This document shows positions 37,883-47,050 of a stretch of 63,316 nucleotides of DNA, in pieces. Positions within the stretch are counted from its first letter, which is position 1. Each line of letters starts with the position of its first letter. The notes beneath the pieces were generated by a model that did not search any database, was not told the origin of the DNA, and was given only the letters and a program-made list of their open reading frames with translations. The stretch is from Flavobacterium araucananum (GTDB taxonomy: Bacteria; Bacteroidota; Bacteroidia; Flavobacteriales; Flavobacteriaceae): contig NZ_MUGS01000005.1 of the NCBI RefSeq assembly GCF_002222055.1, positions 1-63,316 of the forward strand. The letters are read 5' to 3'. Both the position numbers and the translations under genes were made by a program.

Positions 37883-40309
37883 TTAATTTAAAAACCGTTC
37901 GATTTCAAATCTATAGAAGTCGTCAACTGAGTTTTTATATGCTTCAAATTCAGGAAGTGACCTCAAATTATTATAATCATCGAAGAATAGGTATTGTAAT
38001 TGGTTGTCATTTTCGAGTCTAGAAATCAAACTAACGCTTAAGCCAATTTTTGAAAGGTCGATTTTATACTGGTTGGTCGTACCGTAGATGTATTTATTAT
38101 AATCATCTAGTGATATCAGCTTATAATCATATAACATAATTATAAATTTATTCAGTTTGAAGCTTATAAAGTCATCTTCCATCTTCAGTTTGATGATTGC
38201 TAAATTTATAAGTTCAACATCACTTTTTTTACCCAGATTAATGTAGAGTTTTGCTTCTTGTTGGCTTTCTGTCCTGCCCACCTCGCCGTAAGTCTTTCCG
38301 AAAAAAGTTAATGGATTTTTATCTGCAACGCGTTTCTTAAAGTAATTAAACATATGATTGACATTTTCCTTTAAAGCCTTTTTCTGACTCACCGTAATAT
38401 GAAAGTCGTAATATGTTCGAGCTTGTGGATATTGCAGTCGTTTAAATTCTGCATCTTTGACATCAACATTATTTATGAACACATAATTAATCTTCCCCAT
38501 CATATCAAGTGTATTCCAAACAGGATTGCTTTTTACATTGTCTAAACGCTGGTCGAGTATTTGGCAAATTTTGTCAAGATCCTCATAAAAATGCGAAATT
38601 CCCGATTCTATAAGATATTGTTTAACCCTTTCAAAAGAGTTTTGTGGCACTTTAGTTAAAAACGTTTCATCTTCTTTTACCTGATCATATAATGTCTTCT
38701 TACGTTCTCGCTCACTTTTTGTCAATTTGTCCAAATCGAATTTGTCGAGTGTAGGATTGTGAATTACATCTTTAAAAATACGACTACGCAACAATCCAAT
38801 TTTTGCTGCCATCTTTCCATCCTTTCTATTGAAAAGTTCACTATTGACAAAATGAACCGTTGGGAGGAGTTTATTAAGATCATTTTTAGACCGCGAAAAA
38901 ATAGTATTAAGACGGTTAACCCTACCAATAAGATTTGTTAGTTCCTTTCCCCCCAACGAATATGTATTTAAAATATAAAGATTGTCAATTGGCAAATTCA
39001 TTCCCTCTAATATGACAGAGTTTGCAATGATATATTTTATTTCTATTAAATCTTTAAACTTGCTTTCAAGATATTCTTTTATAAGGTCAGGAAGTTTGCC
39101 ATGCAAATAAACAATTCCGTGTTTTAAATAGTCTACAGCATAGAATTTTTCATGTACCTCTTGCTTCAAAATTTTAATCAATTGGTTAATAGGTTCTGAG
39201 TTTCCAATTTCAGGCAAATGCCTTGCTAATTCTTTTGCAGCCAACTCTATGCTTACAGGACGGTAATTGTATAGGAAATTCTTTGTGGCAGATGTTGAAT
39301 TGATATAAACAAACATATCTTTAAATTGCCCGATGTGGTATTGTTCATTAACGAACCTATTGTATTTGGTTACATTTCCATCTGTACAAAACTCATATAT
39401 TTCTGGCTCTTTGATATTAAACGGTATTTTATGCTGATTAATACTTTGCTCTTGTGCAATTTTTAAGCTATGTGCATCCTCAATAAGAGGTGATAAATAA
39501 ACGACATTTTGATTAGGGTTAAGTATACGATTTTTAGCTAAAAGTCTCGAAAGCAAAATACTTCGGGGATCATCTTTTAAGATATTATGTGCCTCGTCAA
39601 TAAAAAGGACATTAAAATGAATGTTATTTTTGCTTAAGAGGCGTAATGCCCGCTCTTGTGTAAAGATTGCTATAAAAGAATCTTGGCCTTGGAACATCTC
39701 GTCGTGAATGATAATTTTTTTACCAAGATTAGCATTTCTAATCATCCGGTATGTTTGCATCAGTAACGATTTTGTCGGTACAATTATTCCAATTTTGCTG
39801 TTTAAAGCGGTATATTTTTTTATATAGTCCACAATTATCGAACTTTTACCAAATGATGTCGGAGCAATATAACTTACTTCCAAAGTTTGATCAGCAAGTA
39901 ACTGTCTTTTACTGTTGAATTGATGGACAGTTTCTATATATTCCTCATGTCTATAGCGTTCTAATTCAATTCCAATACAGCAATCTTCTAAGGATTCCTC
40001 ACTTAAAAGAGCATCATCTAAAACTGCCTTAGTCACGGGGTAATAACCAAAATTGGTAGAAAAATCATAAAGCGGCGCGTAATCATTATATTGAGTGCTG
40101 TATTTCAGTACTATATAGTACGCGAACTCTGCATAGCTGGTGTATCTGTTGTCCTGCTCATAATGTTTTAAAAATATGATGGCACAGCCTAATATATAAA
40201 CAATTTCCTCATGGGTCAATTCAGTACCAATCGTTAGTTTTTCCATGATAGTCTGGAAAGTCTCAATTTTGTTGATATCTGTAAGCGCTGTTTTTTCTAT
40301 TTGATTCAT
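37883..40309 (-). CDS. hamB: HamB: superfamily 2 helicase of a Hachiman system
   Basis: An 808-residue helicase. Walker A is TSFGKSS (151-157), motif Ia IIVPTKSLLMQT, and motif II DEAH (238-241) in VLFIDEAHNIL. Later motifs appear in the second RecA domain (YLHGKLPDLIKEYLE; ANSVILEGMNLPIDNLYIL; LIGRVNRLN). An N-terminal helical domain (1-140) precedes. It starts 6 bp after the hamA stop. In Hachiman, HamB senses aberrant DNA and releases the HamA nuclease. Length is in the usual range for the family. Confidence 0.85.
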   Translation of the reverse strand: MNQIEKTALTDINKIETFQTIMEKLTIGTELTHEEIVYILGCAIIFLKHYEQDNRYTSYAEFAYYIVLKYSTQYNDYAPLYDFSTNFGYYPVTKAVLDDALLSEESLEDCCIGIELERYRHEEYIETVHQFNSKRQLLADQTLEVSYIAPTSFGKSSIIVDYIKKYTALNSKIGIIVPTKSLLMQTYRMIRNANLGKKIIIHDEMFQGQDSFIAIFTQERALRLLSKNNIHFNVLFIDEAHNILKDDPRSILLSRLLAKNRILNPNQNVVYLSPLIEDAHSLKIAQEQSINQHKIPFNIKEPEIYEFCTDGNVTKYNRFVNEQYHIGQFKDMFVYINSTSATKNFLYNYRPVSIELAAKELARHLPEIGNSEPINQLIKILKQEVHEKFYAVDYLKHGIVYLHGKLPDLIKEYLESKFKDLIEIKYIIANSVILEGMNLPIDNLYILNTYSLGGKELTNLIGRVNRLNTIFSRSKNDLNKLLPTVHFVNSELFNRKDGKMAAKIGLLRSRIFKDVIHNPTLDKFDLDKLTKSERERKKTLYDQVKEDETFLTKVPQNSFERVKQYLIESGISHFYEDLDKICQILDQRLDNVKSNPVWNTLDMMGKINYVFINNVDVKDAEFKRLQYPQARTYYDFHITVSQKKALKENVNHMFNYFKKRVADKNPLTFFGKTYGEVGRTESQQEAKLYINLGKKSDVELINLAIIKLKMEDDFISFKLNKFIIMLYDYKLISLDDYNKYIYGTTNQYKIDLSKIGLSVSLISRLENDNQLQYLFFDDYNNLRSLPEFEAYKNSVDDFYRFEIERFLN

Positions 40310-40315
40310 GAATAA

Positions 40316-41071
40316 CTAAGGTGTTGTCAAGTATTGCCAAAAAAGTTCTAACGATTTTTTTGTCACGCAGACAATTTTTATTTTTTTAAAATTGAATTTC
40401 GAAATTGCTTCCTCAATCTCTATTTCTAAGGCGTTAGCATCGGTAGCATTCCAAGTTCCATTTAAGAAAATTGTCGAGCCTGGAATTATATTGAAATCAT
40501 CAATCTTATGATAAACTTTGTTGTCAAATTCGGTGGTAAACTTTTTAATGTTTGCTCTGACACCCAAGTTGGCACCTACGTCAATGTGAGATGCATGGTT
40601 GTAAGCCTCTCGCCATGGATTATTCTTGACATCCCCAGCTAGTTTTCCTTTTAAGTCATTGTAAGATTCTTTTACTTTTGAACCATGTGAAATTCCTGCT
40701 GTTGAAATTAGACCTGACTTACTCTCTAGAATCCATTCCTCGGCATTATGAAAGTAGTAACCATCAAAACCTTTTTTTATCGAATTTTCTTCTAGATTAA
40801 AAAACAGAAATTGAGGTTCAAAACCCACTTCATTTAAATACAAGTGAATAAAAAATTCTGCAATTGCACCCATTTCAAGGGTCTTGCCTTTTTTTGGGGT
40901 GAGATAATGCACGACTCGTTGCTTAACTCCGTTTAAATCAACCGATACATTTCCCTCGCATATTTTAATGAACTTATTATCCAGAGCAACTTTTAAGGTT
41001 GCGTCGATATTTTCAATGTCTATGACGCATAGATCACTGCCACACTTCAATTTTTTAATAGTTGATTTCAA
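40316..41071 (-). CDS. hamA: HamA: DUF1837 nuclease of a Hachiman system
   Basis: A 251-residue PD-(D/E)xK enzyme of the DUF1837 family: D103 in KKGFDGYYF, E116 and K118 in WILESKSG, preceded by the helix EMGAIAEFFIHLYL and followed by SHGSKVKESYNDLKGKLAG. In Hachiman the nuclease destroys DNA when released by HamB. The pair hamA-hamB is complete, with no frameshift. Alternative reading as AbpA/AbpB is nearly equivalent because those proteins are related. Confidence 0.85.
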   Translation of the reverse strand: MKSTIKKLKCGSDLCVIDIENIDATLKVALDNKFIKICEGNVSVDLNGVKQRVVHYLTPKKGKTLEMGAIAEFFIHLYLNEVGFEPQFLFFNLEENSIKKGFDGYYFHNAEEWILESKSGLISTAGISHGSKVKESYNDLKGKLAGDVKNNPWREAYNHASHIDVGANLGVRANIKKFTTEFDNKVYHKIDDFNIIPGSTIFLNGTWNATDANALEIEIEEAISKFNFKKIKIVCVTKKSLELFWQYLTTP

Positions 41072-41399
41072 TGCTGTTTTAAAATTAGAAATGTTAGAGG
41101 ATTAAATACTTACTTAAGACATTCGTAAAAATATTAATAATAATAACACTATCTGCCTATAAATACATTTAAAAAAATAGTAACTATTTAAGAAATACTG
41201 ATACGAGTAATATTAGTGAAACTAATTTTAAGGGAAAGGATTATCGGAATCCGCTTTGATAATTAAGAATGTCAATAAACTTCGGCAGCCATGAAGGCTG
41301 CCCGCCGATGTTCTTTATAGCTGAAAGGATTTCCATTGTAGATGAGATGAAGATTAAATAGGTGTATTTTAGTGATATAGGTTGCCGGAATGGTAACTC

Positions 41400-41510
41400 A
41401 TGTACTTATGTATTTCCGTATTCACGCTTTTATGTTTGTATGCTTTCATGGTTTTACGTTTGCATGTATTCACGCTTGCATGTTTTCATGTATGCTAATC
41501 TGCAAGCCTG
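41400..41510. repeat. Degenerate short tandem repeats rich in TGTAT/CATG
   Basis: About 110 bp of imperfect repeats such as TGTATTCACGCTTGCATG and TGTTTGTATGCTTTCATG, with long alternating purine/pyrimidine stretches. Similar tracts sit near partition or transfer genes in Bacteroidota mobile elements. No partition gene adjoins it. It lies in a gene-free 795-bp interval (41072-41866). Confidence 0.55.
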
Positions 41511-41663
41511 TATTTAAATAGATATGCACTATTGTATGAAAGTAAATTTTTAAGCGCAATTGCACAGGTATAATTAAATCTGTACAAACACCCAGAAAAA
41601 TATATTATTTCAAAAGAAAACAGAAAAACCGGAAAAAAGAAAAAGAAAGCAATTCTACAGGAT

Positions 41664-41768
41664 GGGTTGTGGGCAGGCCAAAAGGAAACGGAATAAGTCC
41701 CGTAAGGGTGGATTGCGAGTATGCGACCAAGACATTATGCCGTAGTCTTTTGGTTAGCCAAACAACCC
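41664..41768. other. Inverted-repeat region, possible oriT remnant
   Basis: GGGTTGT (41664-41670) pairs with ACAACCC (41762-41768); inside, GGCCAAAAGG and CTTTTGGTTAGCC are also complementary with small gaps. The region is richer in G+C than its surroundings and lies upstream of a MobA-type gene, as oriT regions do in Bacteroidota elements. Function is inferred from position only. Confidence 0.4.
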
Positions 41769-41866
41769 GACCTACCTTCGTTTTCTTTTTATTATTTCTT
41801 TGGAAAAATATAAATTAAAAAAAATCTCGTGTTTAATAAATTTAAGAGGCAGAATTAAATCCAGTG

Positions 41867-42172
41867 CTAGGGTTTATCCTTGCGATTTAGGTAGCAGTAC
41901 ATTTCTTCCTTTTTGAGTTCGGGAAAGAATTTAAGGGCTTCTTCAATTGCATAGTTGGGCAGAAAGTAAATCTCTTCACGAACAGCCTTAATTACTTTTT
42001 CACGGCCATAAAAACACACGATTTTGTCAATTTGATCCTGACCTTCGCGCTCAACAATACGGGCAATTACCATTTTATATCCGCCGTCCCAATCAATATT
42101 GTCAAATCTAAAATCCCAAAAGAATTTAGGGTGAAGATCAGGTATATTTTTAGTTAATTCTCTATTGTTTTT
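41867..42172 (-). CDS. DUF6922-like protein without a visible start codon
   Basis: The first ATG is at 42073 (68 residues), but the same frame stays open for 33 more codons up to TAA at 42175-42173 and reads DLHPKFFWDFRFDNIDWDGG, the conserved N-terminus of DUF6922-type proteins. The body (VIARIVEREGQDQIDKIVCF; IEEALKFFPELKKEEMYCYL) also matches. No ATG, GTG or TTG exists in the extension, so the 5' end is either damaged or uses a rare start. The family is common beside nucleotidyltransferase or toxin-antitoxin genes and mobile elements; no partner is adjacent here. Confidence 0.6.
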   Translation of the reverse strand, partial: KNNRELTKNIPDLHPKFFWDFRFDNIDWDGGYKMVIARIVEREGQDQIDKIVCFYGREKVIKAVREEIYFLPNYAIEEALKFFPELKKEEMYCYLNRKDKP

Positions 42173-42502
42173 TTAATAATGGTTAGTATCAAATATAAGC
42201 ATTTTTTGCTGAATTACTTGCGAAAACCTCTCTTTTTGGTGGGATTAATCGGTAAATCCTGGGATTTAAATTTATATAAAGGATTTTTTTACTGCCAGTT
42301 CCAGACGTTTTTTAATGTCTGCTCTTTTTCTTTTAATACATCTACGCCTTTCAAAGGTGGTATCTGATATTAAAGGTTTGAGGCAGTGTATTGGAAACAA
42401 ATAAGCCAAATGCTTCCAAGTGCTTCCAAGCACTTACAAATTGGAGTGTAATTGCTGATTATAAAATATATTGGGTTTTTATTAATACCATTAATTGAAG
42501 TC

Positions 42503-42934
42503 ATGGAAAATGAACAAAAAACTAACCAGCATAAAGGGGGCAGACCTCCTAAAATTGATCCCGCCGTCCATCGCTATTCCATCAGTCTTAATGATGAAGA
42601 AAATGCCCGTTTCCTAACTCTTTTTGAAACATCCGGAATGCATGTAATGGCTCGCTTTATTACAGCGTGCATTTTTCAAAAAGGAATAAAAACAGTTAAG
42701 ATCGATAAAGCAACAATGGACTATTATATGCGCCTGACCTCCTTTTACAGCCAGTTTAGGGCTGTCGGGGTTAATTACAATCAGGTTGTCAAGATTTTAT
42801 ATCAAAAATTTTCCGAAAAGAAAGCTTCTGCATATCTCTACAAACTGGAAAAGCAAACAATAGAATTAGCTGTTTTATCTAAAAAGATTATACAGCTCAC
42901 AGAGGAATTTGAATTAAAGCATCTTAAAAAATAA
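42503..42934 (+). CDS. MobA-type mobilization accessory protein
   Basis: The frame is open from 42452; the ATG at 42503 gives 143 residues beginning MENEQKTNQHKGGRPPK, as in Bacteroidota MobA/MbpA-like proteins. It has a ribbon-helix-helix-like region (HRYSISLNDEENARFLTLF) and LTSFYSQFRAVGVNYNQVVK. These proteins help the relaxase at oriT. No relaxase (MobB) follows; a 51-residue gene and the serine recombinase do. The mobilization module is therefore incomplete, and the element would need a helper to transfer. Confidence 0.8.
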   Translation: MENEQKTNQHKGGRPPKIDPAVHRYSISLNDEENARFLTLFETSGMHVMARFITACIFQKGIKTVKIDKATMDYYMRLTSFYSQFRAVGVNYNQVVKILYQKFSEKKASAYLYKLEKQTIELAVLSKKIIQLTEEFELKHLKK

Positions 42935-43087
42935 ATATTTTACAGTGTTTTTAAACTATTAACTAAGCCAAATGCAGTCACATTGTTCCATAAAAGGCAA
43001 AAAAAAAGGAAATGCATTATTGTATTTTAAATTCGTCTTGGTGCTGTGAGAAACGCGGTATTTTAATTAAGTTTAATAATATTTGAT

Positions 43088-43243
43088 ATGGAAAATTTAG
43101 AAGGTGAACAGTTTGACAATGATGATATTATATCAAAAAATTATCAAGATTTAGAAAGAGAAAAAGAACAAAAATTTGTAAATTTCATGATTGAAATTAT
43201 GGTGTCATTAACATTAAAAGAATTATATGAAGAGGGCGATTAG
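43088..43243 (+). CDS. 51-residue protein coupled to the serine recombinase
   Basis: A short frame (ATG 43088, TAG 43241-43243) encodes an acidic, helical peptide ending LKELYEEGD. Its last 17 bases overlap the recombinase start at 43227, so translation is probably linked. Candidates are a recombination directionality factor or a small regulator, but it lacks the basic HTH character of typical Xis proteins. No family is recognised. Confidence 0.55.
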   Translation: MENLEGEQFDNDDIISKNYQDLEREKEQKFVNFMIEIMVSLTLKELYEEGD

Positions 43244-44750
43244 ATATTTAAGGTTTAGCCAGCTGGGGCAAAGTAATGGCTCTATTGAAAGACAGGAATT
43301 GTATACTGATCAGTATTTGCAGTATAATAATATACAATTGGTAGATACCTTTGTCGACAGAGGGAAAAGTGCCAAGACTTTTGATCGTCCGGATTTTATA
43401 AAACTGCAGGCATTTATTGCGAAACATTATAAATCTGTAGACTATCTACTTGTAGATCAGCTTGACCGTTTCAGCAGGGATGCTGGAGAAGCCATGAATA
43501 TGGTAAAGCAGTTCCAAAAAAAATATAGTATTCAGATTATCAGCGTGACTGAAGGCATTGTTTTTGATTATGATACGCCTGGAAGTTTTTTCAGGGCAGG
43601 GTTACAATTGTTACTTGCTGAAGAGGATAATATCAATAGGAGCATAAAAGTGCGTGGCGGGCTTTACACTGCCCGTGCTAAGGAAGGTCGTTTCCTTACC
43701 AGAGAAAAACCTTTTGGCTACAGCAAGGTTGGAGAAGGAAAACAGCGACATCTTGAAGTAAATGAAATAGAAGCCAAAGTGGTAAGAAATATTTATGATA
43801 TGTTCCTGCGTGATGTGCCGTTATATAAAATCAAGGAAATCGCATACGGAGCAGGATTTGACAGGAAAGGCAACATGGCCATTGACCGAGTGCTGGCAAA
43901 TCCTGTTTATGCAGGACTTGTCAGAGTTGAACCTTTCAAGGATCTGCCGGGAGGTCTTTTTCCTGCTATTCATGAACCGATAGTTGATAAGACGACATGG
44001 ACAATGGTACAGTCCAAAATGAAAAAGGTGGATAAGGTAAAAGTAACTGTAGACGAGGAAATACCTCTGAGAGGCGTTGTAAAATGCCACTGCGGAACTC
44101 CTCTGACAGGCGCACCTTCTCGTGGTAAATCTGGAAAATATTTTTACTATTATAAATGTAAGCATTCGAAGCATAACAACATAAGTGCTGTAAAAGCACA
44201 TGAGCAGTTTTTAAATGCCTGCAACCTCATGAGTGTTCCTGAAAGGAAAATTAAGGAAATAAGGGCTGGATCTTATGCTTCAATTGAACAGGAAGTAAAA
44301 GCAAACAAGAAAAAAGTAACAGAAAAAAAGCATGAACTTGACGAAGTGCAACACAGATTAAATAAGGTAGAAGAAAAATGGTTTAAAGATGAAATAAATA
44401 AAGACACCTATGAAAGATGGTATTCTACCTATAGTGATCATATTCTAACACTTACTGCATCAATCGAAAGATTCAGTACAAATCACGGTAAAGCTTTTGA
44501 GGTTCTAGATAATAACTTGGATTTAATGGGGGATATCAGGCATGTATATACAAAATTAGATGTTTTGCAAAAACATCAGTTTGTAAACATGGTGTTCGAT
44601 GGCAACTTGTACTACCAAGGCGGTATATATCGAACACCTACAATGATGGAGATATTTTCTCATAATGCCAGTAAAATGGAGGAAAAGGGATATCTTATAT
44701 ATCAAAAAAAGAGGGATAACATTTCTGTTATCCCTCACAGTGGGCGATGA
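43227..44750 (+). CDS. Large serine recombinase at tRNA-Val
   Basis: A 507-residue site-specific recombinase. The resolvase catalytic domain has candidate S11 in RYLRFSQLGQS, FVDRGKSAKTFDRPDF, and VDQLDRFSRD (76-85). A recombinase domain follows (KPFGYSKVGEG; VLANPVYAGLVRVEPF), then a zinc ribbon (VKCHCGTPLTG ... YKCKHSKH) and a coiled coil (about 350-420). Its final codons and the TGA stop (44748-44750) lie within the 3' end of tRNA-Val, and codons before it encode that tRNA's terminator. This fixes the island junction and suggests the gene was completed by integration. Confidence 0.92.
   Translation: MKRAIRYLRFSQLGQSNGSIERQELYTDQYLQYNNIQLVDTFVDRGKSAKTFDRPDFIKLQAFIAKHYKSVDYLLVDQLDRFSRDAGEAMNMVKQFQKKYSIQIISVTEGIVFDYDTPGSFFRAGLQLLLAEEDNINRSIKVRGGLYTARAKEGRFLTREKPFGYSKVGEGKQRHLEVNEIEAKVVRNIYDMFLRDVPLYKIKEIAYGAGFDRKGNMAIDRVLANPVYAGLVRVEPFKDLPGGLFPAIHEPIVDKTTWTMVQSKMKKVDKVKVTVDEEIPLRGVVKCHCGTPLTGAPSRGKSGKYFYYYKCKHSKHNNISAVKAHEQFLNACNLMSVPERKIKEIRAGSYASIEQEVKANKKKVTEKKHELDEVQHRLNKVEEKWFKDEINKDTYERWYSTYSDHILTLTASIERFSTNHGKAFEVLDNNLDLMGDIRHVYTKLDVLQKHQFVNMVFDGNLYYQGGIYRTPTMMEIFSHNASKMEEKGYLIYQKKRDNISVIPHSGR
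44711..44736 (-). terminator. Terminator of tRNA-Val, embedded in the recombinase gene
   Basis: On the minus strand GAGGGATAAC and GTTATCCCTC (44736-44727 and 44720-44711) form a perfect 10-bp stem with a six-base loop, followed by seven T residues. The same bases on the plus strand encode the penultimate part of the recombinase (RDNISVIPH). Confidence 0.85.
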
Positions 44751-44815
44751 GGGGTTCGAACCCCCGACCCCCTCGGTGTAAACGAGGTGCTCTGAACCAG
44801 CTGAGCTAATCGCCC
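44741..44815 (-). tRNA. tRNA-Val (anticodon TAC)
   Basis: The minus strand reads GGGCGATTAGCTCAGCTGG at the 5' end, an anticodon arm CCTCG-TTTACAC-CGAGG (anticodon TAC), and a T-arm GGGGGTTCGAACCCCTC, closing with ATCGCCC plus discriminator A. All arms pair. CCA is not encoded. The 3' end is shared with the serine recombinase stop region on the other strand, marking the attachment site. Confidence 0.95.
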
Positions 44816-44993
44816 TATTTTACTAGGTTGCTATCGTTTGTGATTGCGAGTGCAAATATAAGCCACTTTTTTAGTTCTGCAAAGAAAATACGTTAAAAAT
44901 TTAAAGTTTTTTTAAAGTTTTTTCTATCTCGTTGTAATTGAATTTATTATAACGGAAGTTTTTTTAGTCTTTCTCGAATAATTTCAAGTTCTA

Positions 44994-46220
44994 CTAGTTT
45001 AATGGCAATTCGGCAACAACAAAAGTGCTTCCGCCAACGTAAATAAAATCGTTTTTAGCCGCATTTTGCTTTGCAGCAGAGAAAGCTTCGTCTACAGATT
45101 CATATTTCTCTCCTGATAAATCATATTTTTTAGCAGTTTCTTTCAAAATTTCGGTAGGTAAACCTCTTGGCGAATCGGGTCGGCAAAAATAATAGTGTGC
45201 AATTTTAGGAAATAGAGGTAAAATAGAATCCAGGTCTTTGTCATTTACAACGCCAAGAACAATATGTAAGTTTTCAAAAGTTTCTTTCTGGATTTGATTC
45301 ATCACAACAGCCAATCCGTGTTTGTTATGCGCCGTGTCGCAAATAATTTTTGGGTTTTCACCCAATTGTTGCCATCTTCCTTGCAAGCCGGTATTTTTTA
45401 CGACATTTAACAAACCGTTTTTTAAGTTTTCATCAGAAACTTTAAACTCATTTTGAGCATTTAAAACAGCAATAGTTTGTTGAACAGTCTTTTTATTATG
45501 AAATTGATAGTCTCCAATTAAATCCGAAGCAAAAACATCTGAAACTAAATCCGAAGCAAAATAGATTGGCGCTTTGTTTTCTTCGGCTTTAGCCAAAAAT
45601 ACAGGTTGCGTTTCTGTTGTGTATTCTCCAATAACAACGGGAACATCAGGTTTGATAATTCCGGCTTTTTCACCTGCTATTAATGCGGGAGTATTTCCTA
45701 AAAACTGAGTATGATCTAAATCGATGTTGGTAATAACAGCAACTAATGGCGTGATAATATTGGTAGCGTCAAGTCTTCCGCCAAGGCCAACTTCGATAAT
45801 GGCAATATCTGTTTTTTGGGCAGCAAAATAATCAAACGCCAAACCTACAGACATTTCGAAGAAACTCATATCGTTGGCTTCAAAAAAGTCTTTATGTCTG
45901 GCGACAAATTCGCAAACAAAATCTTCTGAAATTTCGGCTCCATTTATTTTGATTCTTTCCCTGAAATCTTTTAAATGCGGCGAAGTATACAATCCAACTT
46001 TATATCCTGCTTCCTGCAAAACCGAAGCTAACATGTGCGAGGTTGATCCTTTGCCGTTTGTTCCTGCAACATGAATGCATTTTAACTCATTTTGTGGATT
46101 ATCAAGATGGGCTGCCAATAGTTTAATATTGGTCAAATCTTCCTTGTAAGCCGAGGCGCCTTGAAGTTGATACATTGGGAGTTGATTAAACATCCAATTT
46201 GTAGTTTCCTGATAGTTCAT
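44994..46220 (-). CDS. folC: Folylpolyglutamate/dihydrofolate synthase
   Basis: A 408-residue Mur-ligase-type enzyme that adds glutamate to (dihydro)folates. The ATP loop is HVAGTNGKGSTSHML (49-63), followed by YTSPHLKDFRERIKING, IIEVGLGGRLDATN, and the C-terminal LQGRWQQLGENPKIICDTAHN. It is the first housekeeping gene after the tRNA junction and is transcribed divergently from exbB. Confidence 0.95.
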   Translation of the reverse strand: MNYQETTNWMFNQLPMYQLQGASAYKEDLTNIKLLAAHLDNPQNELKCIHVAGTNGKGSTSHMLASVLQEAGYKVGLYTSPHLKDFRERIKINGAEISEDFVCEFVARHKDFFEANDMSFFEMSVGLAFDYFAAQKTDIAIIEVGLGGRLDATNIITPLVAVITNIDLDHTQFLGNTPALIAGEKAGIIKPDVPVVIGEYTTETQPVFLAKAEENKAPIYFASDLVSDVFASDLIGDYQFHNKKTVQQTIAVLNAQNEFKVSDENLKNGLLNVVKNTGLQGRWQQLGENPKIICDTAHNKHGLAVVMNQIQKETFENLHIVLGVVNDKDLDSILPLFPKIAHYYFCRPDSPRGLPTEILKETAKKYDLSGEKYESVDEAFSAAKQNAAKNDFIYVGGSTFVVAELPLN

Positions 46221-46351
46221 GTATTTTGGATAAAAGTGTTGTCGATTGAAATAATTTTCGTTTTTTTTAGTTTTATATTACAGCGAAAATTATCTTTATT
46301 GCAAATTTCAAATATTTTTTAGAATTAATTATTAAAAACCAGAATTAATAT

Positions 46352-47047
46352 ATGTTTAGTTTTATTCAATTACAAACGGACACCATTGCAAATGCCGCAT
46401 CTAACGTAGTTATCGAGAAAATTGCACCAAATACAGAGATCTCAGTTTTAGGATTTATCTTAAAAGGAGGTTTTTTTCTTATTCCCATCGCTATCCTTTT
46501 GTTCTATACCTTTTATGTTATCATAGAACGTTATTTATATATTCATAAAGCTTCGAGAATAGATGCCAGATTAATGCAGGATGTAGGAGATAAGCTAAAT
46601 GCGGGTAATATCGAGTTGGCGAGAACAATTGTAGAGAGAAGTAATACTGCTGCCGGAAATATATTAAAAGAAGGGGTTTTGGTAATTGGAAGGCCTATTG
46701 CCGAAATTGAATCAAACATGGACCGTGCTGCCGATATTGAAATTGGTGAAATGGAGAGACGTTTAGGACATCTTGGTCTTATTGCAGGTATTGCACCAAC
46801 GTTAGGTTTTATTGGAACCATTTCCGGAGTAATCAAGATTTTTTATAGCATCTCGGTTACAGAGAATATTAGTATCGGGAATATTTCCGGAGGTTTATAC
46901 GAGAAAATGATTAGTTCAGGTTCAGGGCTTATTGTTGGTATTATAGCCTATAGCGCTTACCATTTATTAAACGGAAAAATTGATGATTTTGCTTTAAAAA
47001 TTCAAAAACAAATATTAGAATTTGTTAATATAATTCAAAGATCATAA
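46352..47047 (+). CDS. exbB: ExbB/TolQ-type proton channel subunit
   Basis: A 231-residue inner-membrane protein with three helices (about 37-60, 145-165, 185-205) and the MotA/TolQ/ExbB signature LGLIAGIAPTLGFIGTISGVIK. With ExbD it uses the proton gradient to energise TonB. exbD follows after 3 bp and a TonB-like gene is convergent. Confidence 0.93.
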   Translation: MFSFIQLQTDTIANAASNVVIEKIAPNTEISVLGFILKGGFFLIPIAILLFYTFYVIIERYLYIHKASRIDARLMQDVGDKLNAGNIELARTIVERSNTAAGNILKEGVLVIGRPIAEIESNMDRAADIEIGEMERRLGHLGLIAGIAPTLGFIGTISGVIKIFYSISVTENISIGNISGGLYEKMISSGSGLIVGIIAYSAYHLLNGKIDDFALKIQKQILEFVNIIQRS

Positions 47048-47050
47048 GGT

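Noticed and set aside
37883..41071. Type I or III restriction system
   Set aside because: The helicase and nuclease are separate, no methyltransferase or specificity subunit is present, and the DUF1837-type nuclease with an adjacent helicase fits Hachiman better.
41400..41510. CRISPR array
   Set aside because: Repeats are short, irregular and lack uniform spacers; no Cas gene is in the window.
42179..42367. 62-codon plus-strand frame
   Set aside because: Composition is low-complexity, hydrophobic/aromatic, and it matches nothing recognisable; likely chance in AT-rich DNA.
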